Assembly: GCA_951802425.1 (NCBI GenBank)
Contig: OX637796.1
Coordinates: 2,418,001-2,482,000 of the forward strand
Source of the DNA: Clavaria fumosa
Lineage: Eukaryota > Basidiomycota > Agaricomycetes > Agaricales > Clavariaceae
Length of the DNA: 64,000 bases
Reading direction: 5' to 3'
The notes under the pieces are model-generated. The model ran no database searches. It saw only the letters and a list, made by a program, of their open reading frames with translations, and had not been told where the DNA came from. The position numbers and the translations under genes were made by a program. Shown here piece by piece: positions 9,211-21,945 of this stretch; within the stretch, counting starts at the first letter, position 1; the number at the start of each line of letters is the position of its first letter.

Positions 9211-12194
9211 TCACCTCCGCTCCCGCTCCCCGCGCTCGAGCCCGATCCACCCCCTCGCATCCACGCGCGAGCTCGCCGTCGTCGGCCCCGCCAGTGCGCC
9301 CACGCCCACGCCGAGGAACGACATCGTCCGCCCCCCCGCCCGGCGGAACGTCCCCGCACGCGGCGTGCTCTGCGACGGGCACGCCGCCGCCGCCGCCGCC
9401 ATCGGGGACGCGGCGCCCGGCGTCGGAGGCGGCACGCGCGTCTCGGCCGCGACGGGCGTCGTCGTCACCATCACCGCGGACGGCGTCCGCGCGTTGCTCG
9501 GCGACGGCGGGAACACGAACAGCGTCTGCATCGGCGTCTGCGTCTGCGTCTGCGTTTGCGTCTGTCCCTGGCTCCCCGCCCGCACGCGCAGAGAGGGGAA
9601 CGCGTCCGGGGAGAAAGACGTCGCCGCCGACGAGGACACCACCACGAGGCTCTGCGGCCGCGGCCGCGCACGCGAGGCCAACGGGCGCCGGCGGCTCCCG
9701 GCCGCCAGCCCCGCCCCCGCTCCCGTCCCAGCACCGGGCAGCTTCGGCGTGTCGGGCGAGACGTCGTAGCTGCCCCTCCGCAGATACCGAGCTGCAGCTG
9801 CATCGCCCGTGCCATCCCGTGGCCCCTCCACGACAGACGCGACGGACGCGGTAGATGCACCGCCCACAGCCGCCGCAGCCAACGCCGGGGCCGGGGCCGG
9901 GAATGAGAACGTGGGCGAGAACAGGGACGGGGACGCCGGCGCCACTACGCCCGTCGGGGACGGCGGAACCGGCGGCAGCGCCGTCAGCGCGAGCGAGGAC
10001 GTCCGTCGGTGGTGATGATGGTGATGGTGGTGGTGCAGATGCGGATACGAATGGCGGGGGAGCGTTTGCAGTCCTTGTCCTGGTAGTCCTTGTCCCAGTC
10101 CTGGTGGTAGCGAGTGATGCACGAGCCGGGGTGGTGCCTGAAGCGCCTGCGCTTGTGGGTGCTGGTGCACGAGACGGGGTTGCATTTGATGGAGGTGGAG
10201 GTGGGGGTGCTGACGCTGCGATTCCGGGCGCGGCTGCCGCCGCACCGCCGCCGCCGCCACCGCCGTCGTGTTTCTCGACAACGACCGCACCATCAGCCGT
10301 GCCGGCACGTCTATCTTAGCATCTACCTCCTCTTCTCCCTCCTCCTCGCCTATCATCACCACCCTCCGCTCCTCCTCCTCCCCCATTCCCTCCTCCCGAT
10401 CGCGCAACACGCTCACGTCCTCCTCAGGCGTGCTCCCGCTCCTCCCGCTCACCAGGTCCTCCTCGTCCTCGTGCGCAGCACCACTGCAAAACACGAACCC
10501 CCCTCCCGCGCCAACGCCGAGCAACGCGCGCTGCTCCCCGAGCTCGACCAGCTCCTCGCTCCCCACCACGCTCTCCGTCCCGATGTTTGTCGTCGTCGTG
10601 GCTGTAGCCACCGTCGAGTGGCTCGCACCCGAGCCCGCCCGCCTCCTCCCATCCCCTCCTATACACACACCCCCTGCGCCTCCTCCGCCAAAACACCCCA
10701 CCCATTCCTTCCCACCCGCTACAGCAGACCCAAACGACGTGCACGACGACACTGAGCCTCCTGACGTCCGTCTCTGCCGCTGCCGTCGTTTCCGCGCCTC
10801 CACCCGGTCCAGCATCGCCTGGTCCAGCGCACGCGCCTCCTGCTCCACTGCCGCACGCTGCCTGGCTATCTCCGATCCTGACTCTGACTCATAATCGTCC
10901 CCGTGCGCAGCGCCCACATCATGATCGTGATATCCACCCCCCTCGTCGTTGTTAACGATACTGCCATCGCCACTGCCACCGCCACCAACGCCGGCGGCAT
11001 CGCAGGCTGACTTTTGATCAGGCACCGCCGCGCCAGGATTAGAAAGACGAAGATGGTTAGGATTAGGGAGACGGGCGCGGGAACGAGAACGAGAACGAGA
11101 ATGAGGAGGACGAGGCAGGTAAGACTCGGGGCCAAGGCCGGGGGCAAATCCGCCCACTTCTGAGCGGTCCGAGGACGAGGCGGGAGACGCGCTGCCTCCC
11201 TTGAGGACGCGTTCGTAGTCAAGGAGTTGGTATATCAGCCTGGGGAGACACTGAACACGCAGATCACACTGGCAAAGACGAAACACCCACGACATGTTGG
11301 GACCGGCCCACTTGCTCTTGTTCTTGACGTACGCGTACGCGGCTTGCATGCCTTTGAGCTCGCGTACCTCGGAGGGCACGTGAGGAGACGCGGAGAAAGC
11401 GGCGCGCATCACGAGGGCAATGACGAGGGTGGCGGAACGGGAGATGCCACATTGGCAGCTGCGGAAAAGGGGGGGAAAGAAGGAAGGGGAGGGGGAAACG
11501 TTCAAGTGTCAATAAGCTGTGTGGTGGGCGATACGCACTGGACGAGGACCGCTTCACTGCGGAGGAGCACCGCATCGACAAAGGCCATAGCGACGGGGAA
11601 ACCGACGTCGACGAGGTCGGCCTGGCCATGGGACCAGGGGAGCTTGAGATAGTGGAGAGCGGGCCTGCCGCTGGAGAGGTTGGCGGGGATGTAGGTTGGT
11701 TTTTGGGTTGGGACAAGGGCGGGGGAGGGGAGAGCCGCGGAAGCCGCGGCCGCGTTGGTGAGGTTTGGAGTGGACTGGAATGGGCGCAGTGACTGGGTGT
11801 GTGAAGGGGTGGTTGGTGCGAGGGGATCGAAGGGATCGACGACTTCTTTGGCGACGTTGAGGATGGCGGTTATGCCGTGCTGAGCGAGAGAGTGCCAATC
11901 GCGGGCGTTGTCCTCTGAACCTAGCCATACGCCGGGAAGGACTTCGCGGGGACCGTCTGCGTAAGGGAGGGAAGGGGAGAGGTCTTCATCTCTGCGATGG
12001 AGGAGAGAAGTGGTTGCAGGTGTTGTGTTTGTGGATATTGTTGCGGAGGGTGGGAGAGAGAGGACAGATGCGCGACGTCTTCCTTGCGGACGGGGAGTTG
12101 GGTCTATCTGATGAATGAGGGGAACATCGGAAGGGGATTCGAGTGAAGAGGAAGAGGTGTAAGCGGATGGTAGAGTGAGGGATAGTTTTTTCAT
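9211..12194 (-). CDS. Dual-specificity protein phosphatase with long disordered C-terminal tail
   Basis: Exons are 11539-12194, 11291-11458 and 9211-11239. The start at 12194 (MKKLSLTLPSAY) is preferred over an in-frame upstream ATG at 12407, whose extension has no family support. The catalytic half has LPGVWLGSEDNARDWHSL and ITAILNVAKEV, an inserted loop, and LHYLKLPWSHGQ. Splicing creates the Cys-dependent signature HCQCGISRSATL; the His and Cys codons straddle the intron junction. It should dephosphorylate phospho-Tyr and phospho-Thr, possibly on MAP kinases as yeast Msg5 does; that role is inferred. About 640 residues after the domain are low complexity, with a run of ten His (about 10015-10045), Gln-Thr repeats and Ala/Gly/Ser stretches. 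The last intron is 51 nt and stop-free. Confidence 0.82.
9534..9563. repeat. Hexanucleotide repeat coding Gln-Thr
   Basis: Five near-perfect units of GCGTCT on the plus strand. Read on the minus strand they encode an alternating Gln-Thr run in the phosphatase tail. The unit length keeps frame, so length change would be tolerated. Confidence 0.7.
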
Positions 12195-12566
12195 GTTTCG
12201 AATTTTCTGTTGTGGTTGTTGTGGTGGTGGTGGTTGTTGTGGTGAGTCTGAATGTAAGAGAGAAAAGAAGTTAAGAGAAGAGACGCGTTGTGATGGAGTG
12301 GTGGTGGTGGTGTGTGAGACATGCATGCGTGTAAGCCGTGCAGTGAAGCAGTACGATAGTAGTAGATAGTAGTAAAGAGATAGTACAAAGAGAGTCGATC
12401 TTAGCAATCACATGACCAACTCTCTACTATGATTCTTCTTAACTTGATTGGATTCATCGCCAGTTTCATTTCAACTTTTATATTTCTTTGGTTTATTTCA
12501 TCAAAAATCAGTCAAAGAATCGATTTACACAATTGGATTTTAATCGGTTTATCAAAAGATATCATC
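12195..12566. promoter_or_regulatory. Divergent promoter region, phosphatase / cytochrome b5 reductase
   Basis: A 372-bp divergent spacer. The half next to the phosphatase is rich in GT/GTGG triplets (about 12204-12320). The half next to CBR1 (12420-12566) is clearly AT-rich compared with surrounding DNA. No specific factor site can be named. Confidence 0.55.
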
Positions 12567-13760
<1,194 letters not shown>

Positions 13761-14403
13761 GCAACAGGTGTTTCGGTATATTAGACACGAATCGTAGAGA
13801 ACACACATTCGTAAAATTAGACTTGCTTGGCGCTTTTATACTGATCAAAGATGCTTTACACTTTCCTTCTCCCGTCTCCGTCAAAGATAATAATCAAGAA
13901 AAAGCAATGCCAAAGGATATCAATATCAGCATCATGGTGTCAGCAAATTGATGACCGGTCCGCTCTCGGCCCGGTCGACGGATAAAACAACAGCGCTTGC
14001 TTGGCAAGCAAGAGCAGGTGACGAGAGGCTTCGTGAGAGTAAGAAGCTCGACTCGCTGAGCGAGATGATGATGGTTGGAATGCGGGGTGTTTTGTGTGAG
14101 GGAGGCAGTTCCAGTGGACACCCGGCGTATAACAATACCCGTGCCCGTCCACCCACGGCCCACGCCCACAACCGTGGTGGTGCGTGATAGGGGCTGACTC
14201 CATGGAGATACAGAAGAGAGAGACATGGACGGGGGAAACTCGGGTCGTCGTGAGTCTTTTTGGGTGGCGATAATGGCGCAGCGTTGTACGATCTTTGTTC
14301 TTCGTGAAGACTGGGCGGGGGGGACGTAAGCCATCATTCACCTCGTTTGTGCACGCGAAGCAGGATCATGACTCACAGGCATGAGAGGGGGGAAAGTGTG
14401 TCC
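13761..14403. other. Convergent spacer, CBR1 / Dlt1-like gene
   Basis: About 640 bp between two convergent stop codons, holding both 3' UTRs. Several ORFs above 60 codons exist here but none shows family features. No RNA gene is apparent. Confidence 0.5.
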
Positions 14404-15594
14404 TTAGGGCGGAGCGACGGGAACGTCCCCGACCTGCGTCCTCGACGCGTTCTCCATCATCTCCAGCCTGCACTCATTCAAGCTGCAAAACGGCACACGC
14501 GCATCAGCGCACCACAGTCGGGCGGGGGGCAAATAAAAAAACGACGTAAGAGACAGACAGACAGACAGACAGACCTCTTCTTGATCTCCTCGGCGGCGCG
14601 CATGCCCGCCTCAAACTGCGCCTGCGTCGGCTCGCGCAGGGACGTGCGCGCAGCCTGCACCGCCGCGTCGTAGTAGTGCAGCGCGGTGAGCCCGTCCTCG
14701 TCGGCTGCCTCCGCGGTCGTCTTCGTATGTGTCTTGTCCGCGCCAGCGCTGGTGCCGGTGCCGCCGCCGCCGCCGCCAGTGCTAGCGCTGCTCTTGAGGA
14801 AGGGGAGGAGGTGTCGGAAGTGGTGCAGCATGCGGGCGTGCGGCTTGAGCGGCGGGTGCGAGGGGATCACGAGCCGCACGAGTGATTCTGTGTGGTGGTA
14901 GTAGTAGTGGTGAGTCTTTTGAGCGGGGTGAACCAGGGAGTGAGTAGTGGGGGACACACCGATCTCGGGAATGGTGTCGAGGAGGGCACGGCGGAAGTAG
15001 ACGTCGGCGTACTTGGTGCCTAGCGAAATAGACCAGTCCCCTGGTCAGCGCGAACACGGCGAAACGGCATGTTTTCTCACCTGGGCGGCCCCACCCCTCG
15101 TGGAACGCATCTGTCGGGGACGCCGCGTGCACGATGAGGCACGCGCGGACGTACTCCTGCGCGATATATCTGCGCACGGGCTGCGTCACCCGTGCAGGTT
15201 ATTCAGACGAGAATCAGCCAAAGGGGGAGGAAAGGACGCACCTTGGGAGCGTCGGGCTGCGAGATGCGGAGGTGCGACGTCGAGACGCGCTGTAGCTGGC
15301 GACGCACGGCGATCCTGCGCTTCGCAAGAAGGAGCGCGGACGTCACGGCCTGGCCGTTCCGTCAGAGATACACACACACACTACTAGTGCTAGTAGAGAG
15401 AGACGCACCAGGACGACGTACGCGGCGCCGATGACGGGCGCGTCCGCGCTGCTCAGCCAGGTGCGCCGCGGGGCCGTGCGCACGGCCTGCGAGAGGAGCG
15501 CGATGCACGAGAGCCCGAGCGCGCAGAGCACCGTCAGCAGCACGAGCGTGTAGCCCGCGTCCGCGAGCGTGCGCAGGGCGCGCCGCGAGAGCAT
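14404..15594 (-). CDS. Two-TM membrane protein, possible Dlt1 (defect at low temperature 1) homologue
   Basis: Spliced from six exons. The start at 15594 (MLSRRALRTL) is followed by two hydrophobic segments (LVLLTVLCALGLSCIALLS and APVIGAAYVVLAVTSALLLA). Then come IAQEYVRACLIVHAASPTDA, HEGWGRPGT, RRALLDTIPEIESLVRLVIP, HARMLHHFRHLLPFL and, after a Gly/Thr-rich linker, LTALHYYDAAVQAARTSLRE. The last exon reads LNECRLEMMENASR and ends at TAA (14404-14406). A further upstream ATG at 15654 would add 20 basic residues. The two N-terminal TM segments and the C-terminal Leu/Arg-rich helices resemble basidiomycete proteins annotated as Dlt1-like. I am moderately sure of the family and cannot give a molecular function. 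Confidence 0.68.
14551..14574. repeat. Tetranucleotide (AGAC)n repeat within an intron
   Basis: Six AGAC units lie directly at the 5' splice site of the last intron of the Dlt1-like gene. On the coding strand the intron therefore begins with repeated GTCT, which offers several alternative GT donors four bases apart. Confidence 0.65.
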
Positions 15595-15750
15595 GGCCTT
15601 GTGCGGTCGGGACGTGCTGGTAGCTTGCCTAGCCGCCTTTTTTTTGAGGAGCACCGGAGTGGGCGAGACGGTACTTTGCTGTGTGCGCTGTAACCCGGAA
15701 TGGGAAAAAGGGTCCCGTGATCGCTTGCGCGCAGTGCAAAAAAAGGTCGG
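15595..15750. promoter_or_regulatory. Compact divergent promoter, Dlt1-like gene / SLS1
   Basis: Only about 156 bp separate the two divergent start codons (15594 minus, 15751 plus). It must therefore serve as a shared bidirectional promoter, unless the upstream alternative start at 15654 is used, which would shorten it further. A run of eight T at 15639-15646 is the only notable element. Confidence 0.5.
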
Positions 15751-18697
15751 ATGTACTTCTACACAATGTCAGCGTCGTTGCTGCTGTTCCAAGCGCGCCG
15801 GGCGTGCGCTGCCCATGCCGCGTGTCGGTGTCTGCTGCGCCGCGCCCGCCTGCATGCCTCTCGTGCCGTCCAGCTCGCCCCTCAGGATGCCGCGAAACTG
15901 GCCAGCACGTCCGGTCCCGTCACGACCAAGCCAAAAGCCCGGAAGCCGTCCACCAGGGCAGCCCAACCGCGCGTCGCAGAGGAGGATGCTGCGGCGACGA
16001 CGGCGGAGGCGACAGCGGCAGTGAGCGAGGAAGCGAACGAGCCCGAGGACGAGGACGCCTCCGCGCTCGCGCCCACGGGCGTCGAGGCCTACCTCAACTC
16101 GCTCAAAACCGCGGGGCTCGCGCCGAGCCTCGCGGACCTCGAGCGGTGCCGCCCCGCGCGGCACAGCGCGCCAGACTCGGCCGCGTACGCGCACGAGTTC
16201 GGCGCACTTGGCGCGCGGCTCGCGCGCGCGTTCAGCAAGGCGCAGCTGCGCGCGTTCTGCGTGGCGTATGCGGTCGACGCGCGTGCGCGCCTTACGAAGC
16301 CGGCGTATGTGCTGCTGATCATCGAGCGGGCATGGGGGTGGCCCAGCCTTGCAGAGATCCAGAGGCGGCGTCTGGAGCAGACGGTGATCGAGCAGGGAGG
16401 CGAGTGTGTTCGTTCGGGGCCTGCCTCTAACTTACTTTTGCACCCCCAGTATTTGCTGTCACCCCTAGTCAATTGTTCTTGATCTTGGGGCGAGGTGGTT
16501 TTCTTTGTGAATGCCTCTCGGGCACGGACTGATCAATCTGAGGCAGACGGGGCTGAGCTACTCCAACTTTCAGTGACCTACAACGTCCACATCGCCCTCA
16601 AGTCACAGCCGCTGCAACTGGAAATCGAAGGCGTGAAGGCTTCTGTGACGAAGCTATTGGGGAAGCTCTCTAAATTCATCGAGGTGGGCTGGCCGGATTC
16701 CCATGCGTCGAGGCTGTCTCTCACAAATTGAAGACGATTATGGAAGACACGTTTGACCTCCCCACGGGGGCGCCGATTCGCGCTGACCTTGTCCAACGGC
16801 TCTCCCGGCTCGCTGGTGCTTTCATCGAGAACGTGGACAACACCGGGAGGGTACACTTCCACTACCAAGTATGTGTAGATCCCAGCGCTCATTCGGGTTG
16901 TTTCCCAGATTCGGATATGCGCAGCAAGTCTCGCACAGCTGAAAAACGCCCGACGTCTCGTCACCCGGACAGTATGCGAGGTTGGGCTCTTTCTTCTCTG
17001 TCGTCGCGCGGACTGCGCATCTTACCCCCCTCTCAAAACAGGCACTGGAATCCTCGCGTGACCGTCTTCTCACCCACATTCCTCCCAGCGTGCCAAGCTC
17101 GAGTCCCGTCCCGTTGTCCCAGTATCCCGACTGCTACTCTGTCTATCCCTTCATGTCCCCCCACCCACTTCCGTGGACCATGAACCTGAGCGGCGCGTTC
17201 AGGATCCGCAAGGTAAGCGAGTGGCTCGGTCCGAACCCCCATGAAGACGTCACAAAGACGGGAGGGCTCGCGGGCGGCAGAGGGAAGGTCATCGCCCTGG
17301 ACGAGTGAGCGTCCCGCACGCGCCTGCCAAGTATCGGCGTTCACGTATGTGCGTTTTATTCGCAGGACCGCAGTGGGTCTCAGGGACTGGCTGCTCGCCC
17401 CGTCGCCGGATCACCAAACGTCTTCCGCACACCCTCGGGAGCTGATAGTGACAGCGTGGTTAGTGGTGTCACCCCCTCCGTTTCTGTGCCGTCTCGCCCC
17501 AACTTGAATACCTCGTTCTGCTCCAGCGTGGGCCACATGCTTATCAACTCCTCATCGATGGAACAGCGCGCAAGCATCATGCCGCCCATGAAAGGCTTCA
17601 CTGTCATCTCCAGGATCCTCAAATGGCTTCAGGACGCCAACGTCAGCACGATCTTTCTACCGAGGTAAAATCTACTTTCTACCTCCTTGCCGAGGAAGTG
17701 CATCCCATGTTCAATGGCCATCCCCGCAGCCTGCCTTCTCCGCGTTTCAACGCCGCTCCGAGCGAATATAAGACGCTGCTGCGTCTGATATACCGCACCT
17801 TACCTGACGCAAGTCGGACGTTCGACACGATCAGGCTCGAAGTGACCGTCCCCACCGCCTGGGCCCTGTTCAAAGTGACGCCGCAGTCGGCAGACAGGCC
17901 GACACCCTCTGCGCGCTCCTCCGGGCAAGACAGATGGGACGACGTGACTTCCCAGTCGGACCCCACAGCGCCGACCAGCCTCGAAGTTCGCTGCTGGCAG
18001 GGGCGAGAGACGTCCGTGGACGTCATGCTGCCCGACCGGTCAGCCATGACATTCTGACTGGTAATTCCTATCTCTCATCTCATGCGCGTGTGTGCAGCCC
18101 GCTCGATATCCGTTTTTCGGCTTTTGACTGCTGTAAGCTGGAGGAAGGGGCGCTCCCCTCCGAGTTGCGGGATTATGTGGTCGCTTTGTATGGCTTGTGC
18201 GTGCAACGTTTTGATACTTTCCCCTGCGACACGTTGGGGAGAAAGCTGACGTACCACGCTCAGTCTGTCATACCAGGATCCTGATGCTTCTCAGCCCATA
18301 GCTCCGCTAACACTGGCCGCCGACGAAAAGACTTATATACTCAATGCCTACAAGAGTGTACGGCAGAACCTCGAGAGCGTCCCCGCCAAAAGCGATCGTA
18401 GTATCGATTTCCTTGAGCGCCGCCCGGTACAGGTCCTACGCGAAAACATTGTGGATATCGAGAGCCGACAACGGGGCGTGCAGTGTCAGGTTTGGAGCTC
18501 TGCATTTTGTGCCGCCCTGACTCCTGCTGAAGGCCATCTTGCAGTTGACGTGTCAGGACGCGCAATCTCCCGAGGACTGGGAAGAATTCCTGCACGATTG
18601 TGACCATCTCTCGTCCATGACCTACCGTCCTATAGTGGGAAGGGCACGACTGGGATACGAGGGCTCAGACGACGACAGAATTAGTGGTGACGGATAA
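15751..18697 (+). CDS. SLS1: Mitochondrial SLS1-like protein (mitochondrial gene-expression factor)
   Basis: Yeast Sls1 is an inner-membrane-bound protein that helps couple mitochondrial transcription to translation. The start is at 15751 (an alternative is MSASLLLFQ at 15766), followed by an Arg/Ala-rich presequence. Conserved blocks after splicing: RLTKPAYVLLIIERAWGWPS, FAVTPSQLFLILGRDGAELL (built from two introns), YNVHIALKSQPLQLEIEGVK, RLSRLAGAFIENVDNTGRV, SVYPFMSPHPLPW, GHMLINSS and GFTVISRILKWLQDANVSTI. The C-terminal exon ends with RARLGYEGSDDDRISGDG. The first 600 bp are strongly GC-rich and the rest is not. The identification is by block similarity and fits length and mitochondrial targeting. 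Confidence 0.78.
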
Positions 18698-18766
18698 AAA
18701 AACAGTTAGGCCCATGCGATATAATGTGCAATGGAAGATATAACACATTTGATCGTGGCTATTGAG
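18698..18766. other. Very short convergent spacer, SLS1 / SPB1
   Basis: Only 69 bp separate the stop codons of two convergent genes. Their 3' UTRs and polyadenylation signals almost certainly overlap. Confidence 0.7.
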
Positions 18767-21700
18767 CTACGATCGCTTGCGCTTTTTGCTCGCCTTATCT
18801 CTTCGCTTTTTCGCCCGCGTCTGAAAAAGCGACCCATCAACACGATCATTCCGGCTCGAGAGAAATGAAACTAACCTCTTTCTTCATCCGGGCATCCACC
18901 ATTGTGTATCGCCCCTTGACCCCCTTTGGTCGGCCTCTCGTGCCCTTGTTGACGCCTTTGGCAACGACGACTTGAACTTCCTTTTTCCGCTTCCCACCAG
19001 ATCCTTTCCGCATCAGTTTCTCGATCTGCTGCGCTTTTTCTCGTTCTGTGACGTCCGCCGCGGCGTTGACGCCCTCCGCCTTCTTCATGGCCTTGTCGAG
19101 GCGCTGGGCGGCCTTGAACTTCTTCCGTGCCTTTGCTTCAGCAACTTTCTTGATCGGCCGAGCGTCGAGGGCGCGTTGCTTGGCCCGCAGGGCAGCGATG
19201 GCCTCTTTGGTGACTGGCAGGTTCAGCCTATAATGTTTGGACTCATCGTCCAGGAACCAGGAAGGGAGGCCCTCCTTGGAGTTCAACGAGTACCTGCTGA
19301 AGCCGTCGTTGATTAATTGCGTTTTGGTTGTCTCGCGGTTGACGAGCTGCATTGCGAGAGTGACGGCTTCCGCGGTAATGAGACCATGTTCTAAGAGAAT
19401 GTGATTAGGACGGGAGGTTTTACGAAGAAACCCTTTAAGGCACTTACTTTGGATGGTCGCCTGCTTCTTCTTGTCTTCGTCTTCATCTCTGTAGTCCCAC
19501 ATCGCAGCATCTTCATCCAGACCGGCTGGCGGATCCTTGGCTTCACCGGCAATCGAATCATTCTGGCAGTATGAGTAAAATTTTTCAACGGGATGCTTGT
19601 ACCGAACACTCACGGGGCCCAGAGTCTCGGTACGAGCGACCTCTCTGTCGACTGATTCCACGTCATCACCGAGCTCTTCCTCTTCATTTTCCTCTCCCTC
19701 TCCCTCTTCCCCTCCCTCTTCCTTTTCCTCTTCCTCTTCCTCTTCCTCTTCCTCGTCTACATCTTTTATTCCGGCGAAAAGATCCTGGTTAAACCAGATT
19801 TTTGCCGCATCGCTATAAGACGGCTTCTCTTCCAGCGTGGTGACTAGGCAGGCTCGCTTAGACGGTGGCTCGCGCTCCGTAGACCGCTTCCGTTTATGGC
19901 CAGCGAGGGGTTCCTCTCCGCTCTCGCTCTCGTCGGACGAAGAAACCTCTCCTGTATCCTCCTTCGCCGCTTGCATACAATCCCATCCGCCATTTTCATC
20001 GTCCTCCGAGTTGGAAACAGCTTCATCATCTCCCATCGGCTTCGCAATACCCTGCCACTCCTCTCGCGCCGTCTTGTTCTTCCTAGCTTCTCTGACCCTG
20101 AACTTTGCGTCCCTCTCTTTTAGCCTGTCCTGGTACGCTTCGTACAGTCCGTCCAGTTCAGCCTCGAGTCCCTCAGCTCGTCGTCTCCTCTCCTCATTCT
20201 CACTCGTCACCTCGTCGCCCGACATCTCATCGTCCACTGGAAGACCAGTCCCTGAATTTTCCTCCTCGCTATCTAAAAGGTCGCGGTCTTCCACAGAGGG
20301 GCTCCACTGCTTGCCGCGTGTTTTCATTTCGCGTTCTACATGGCCCAAATCAAAGATATCATCCTGGCCGAAGCGAAGCGCAGAGTCCGTCTGTTCTAAG
20401 CCGATGTCCAGCGGAGCCGCCATGTTGAGCTGCATGCGCCTAATGGTCTTTGTCTTGATCTCATTGGCGCGCCGACGTTCGCGTTTCGTACGAGCCGTTG
20501 CCTCAGCGTTGAGGCGTTCGAGCTACAAACCATCTGTGAAATTGTATAGGTAGCTGTCTGTGAACAGGGGCGCGTACCTCCTCCTGGATGGCTTGATCTT
20601 CGTCTACTTCTTCCGTGACCTCGACGTGTTCTGTCAGTTCCTCTGCATGTCTAGTCTTCACCTCTAGCCCGAGCTGTACCCAGCGATTAGTTCCAGCAAG
20701 GGCGAGAAGCAACAGACGCGCACCTCTTCACGAAGAGCCGTGCGCCACTTGAGCAAGGCTTTGAAGTCTCCCTTGCCGAGAACTTTGAGATCGTCGCAAT
20801 TGGTTGTGATATCAAGTGTTGTGATGCCCAATGTGAGCCAGCTATTCCTCTGTTAGTTTACAGTAGTTCGAGCGGGCAAGAGATATTAGACCCACCGCTT
20901 TTCTTCTTCGGTCTCGAAGGCTAGCTTATTTGCCCGACCCAAAATGGATATAGGATCGCTCGATCTCACGAATTCGTCCACTGAGATTTTATGGAACAAC
21001 GTGTAGTCCCCCTCGTCATAACCATCTCGGTGGCGACGCTTCTTTTGTGGCTGAAAAACGTTCGCTTGAGTGTCATTCGCTGCTGCACCCTTCGCTGCAC
21101 CCGATGGTGCAGACGCGGCGAGATCCTTGAACACGTGTTTAGGATCCAGAAATTTGGGGTCAATGTGCTTTGGAGCAAGGAAGTCTCTGCAAACGACAAA
21201 GATCTCTGCAGACACGTTCCTAGACAAACAAGGTCACATATCTCGATGGCTGAGAGTACACGCGAGGCGTACCTGGAGGACGGAGGTTTCGTAGCTTCCA
21301 CCTTTCCGAAGAGCTGGTTGAAGACCCAAATCAAATTGTTATAGTCCACGCTCCGGAATACTTTCGTGACATAAGTGCCACCTTTCGCCAGAAATTCAAC
21401 TGCCAGCTTGAGGCTCATGACGACGAGTTCCGATTGGCTGTAAGCGTCCTGAATCCACGCAGTTCCAACGTTGGGCGCTCCGTCATGGAGCACGACATCG
21501 GCTTTCCAGTCCTTTAGCTGATCACGAATGAGGTCGCGACATTTAGATGCGGTAATGTCCGCAGTAAACGTTACGACGCGGGGTATTGGTCTGATTGGGG
21601 TAAGATCCACTCCTGAACGCCTTTCAATTGAGAATGGATGGCATCGCTGCGGTAAGATAAGACGTACCGACGATGAGACTATTGACTGGCATATATTTAC

Positions 21701-21945
21701 TGGCTACTTGCAACCAGCCACCAGGCGCGGCGCATAAATCTATGCAACATCTTGCGGACTCTAAGAACGCGAACTTTTTATTCAGTTGTATGAGTTTGAA
21801 AGCTGAACGAGCACGATAGCCTTGCTCCCTGGAGATTTGGTCATCGTGGGGACTAAGACGGCACAGGCAAATGATTGCCTTACTTTGCAAGTTTGTAGTA
21901 CTTGTCAAGGCGAGCTTTTGCTGTTTTCTTCTTAGCTTTGCTCAT
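18767..21945 (-). CDS. SPB1: 27S pre-rRNA 2'-O-methyltransferase Spb1
   Basis: Nucleolar AdoMet-dependent methyltransferase that modifies the large-subunit rRNA A-loop during 60S maturation. It starts at 21945 ([15 protein letters not shown]). FtsJ motifs: [60 protein letters not shown], and after an intron [14 protein letters not shown]. The K-D-K-E catalytic set is present. Then come [20 protein letters not shown] and a long acidic, coiled region. The Spb1 C-terminal domain has [35 protein letters not shown] and [21 protein letters not shown] last small exon encodes a basic tail ending KKRKRS before TAG (18767-18769). An unbroken Glu run (about 19680-19759) lies in the linker. Confidence 0.95.
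19676..19759. repeat. Pyrimidine-rich CTCTTCC/CTCTCC tract coding poly-Glu in SPB1
   Basis: A near-pure pyrimidine tract on the plus strand with 6-bp periodicity. On the minus strand it encodes about 25 Glu residues with a few Gly, Lys and Asp. Acidic runs are common in Spb1, but this one is a simple-sequence expansion. Confidence 0.7.

Noticed and set aside
12195..12407. N-terminal extension of the phosphatase from an ATG at 12407
   Set aside because: The extension is low-complexity and reads like a 5' UTR; MKKLSLTLPS at 12194 is a better start. A secretory signal there would not fit a cytosolic phosphatase.
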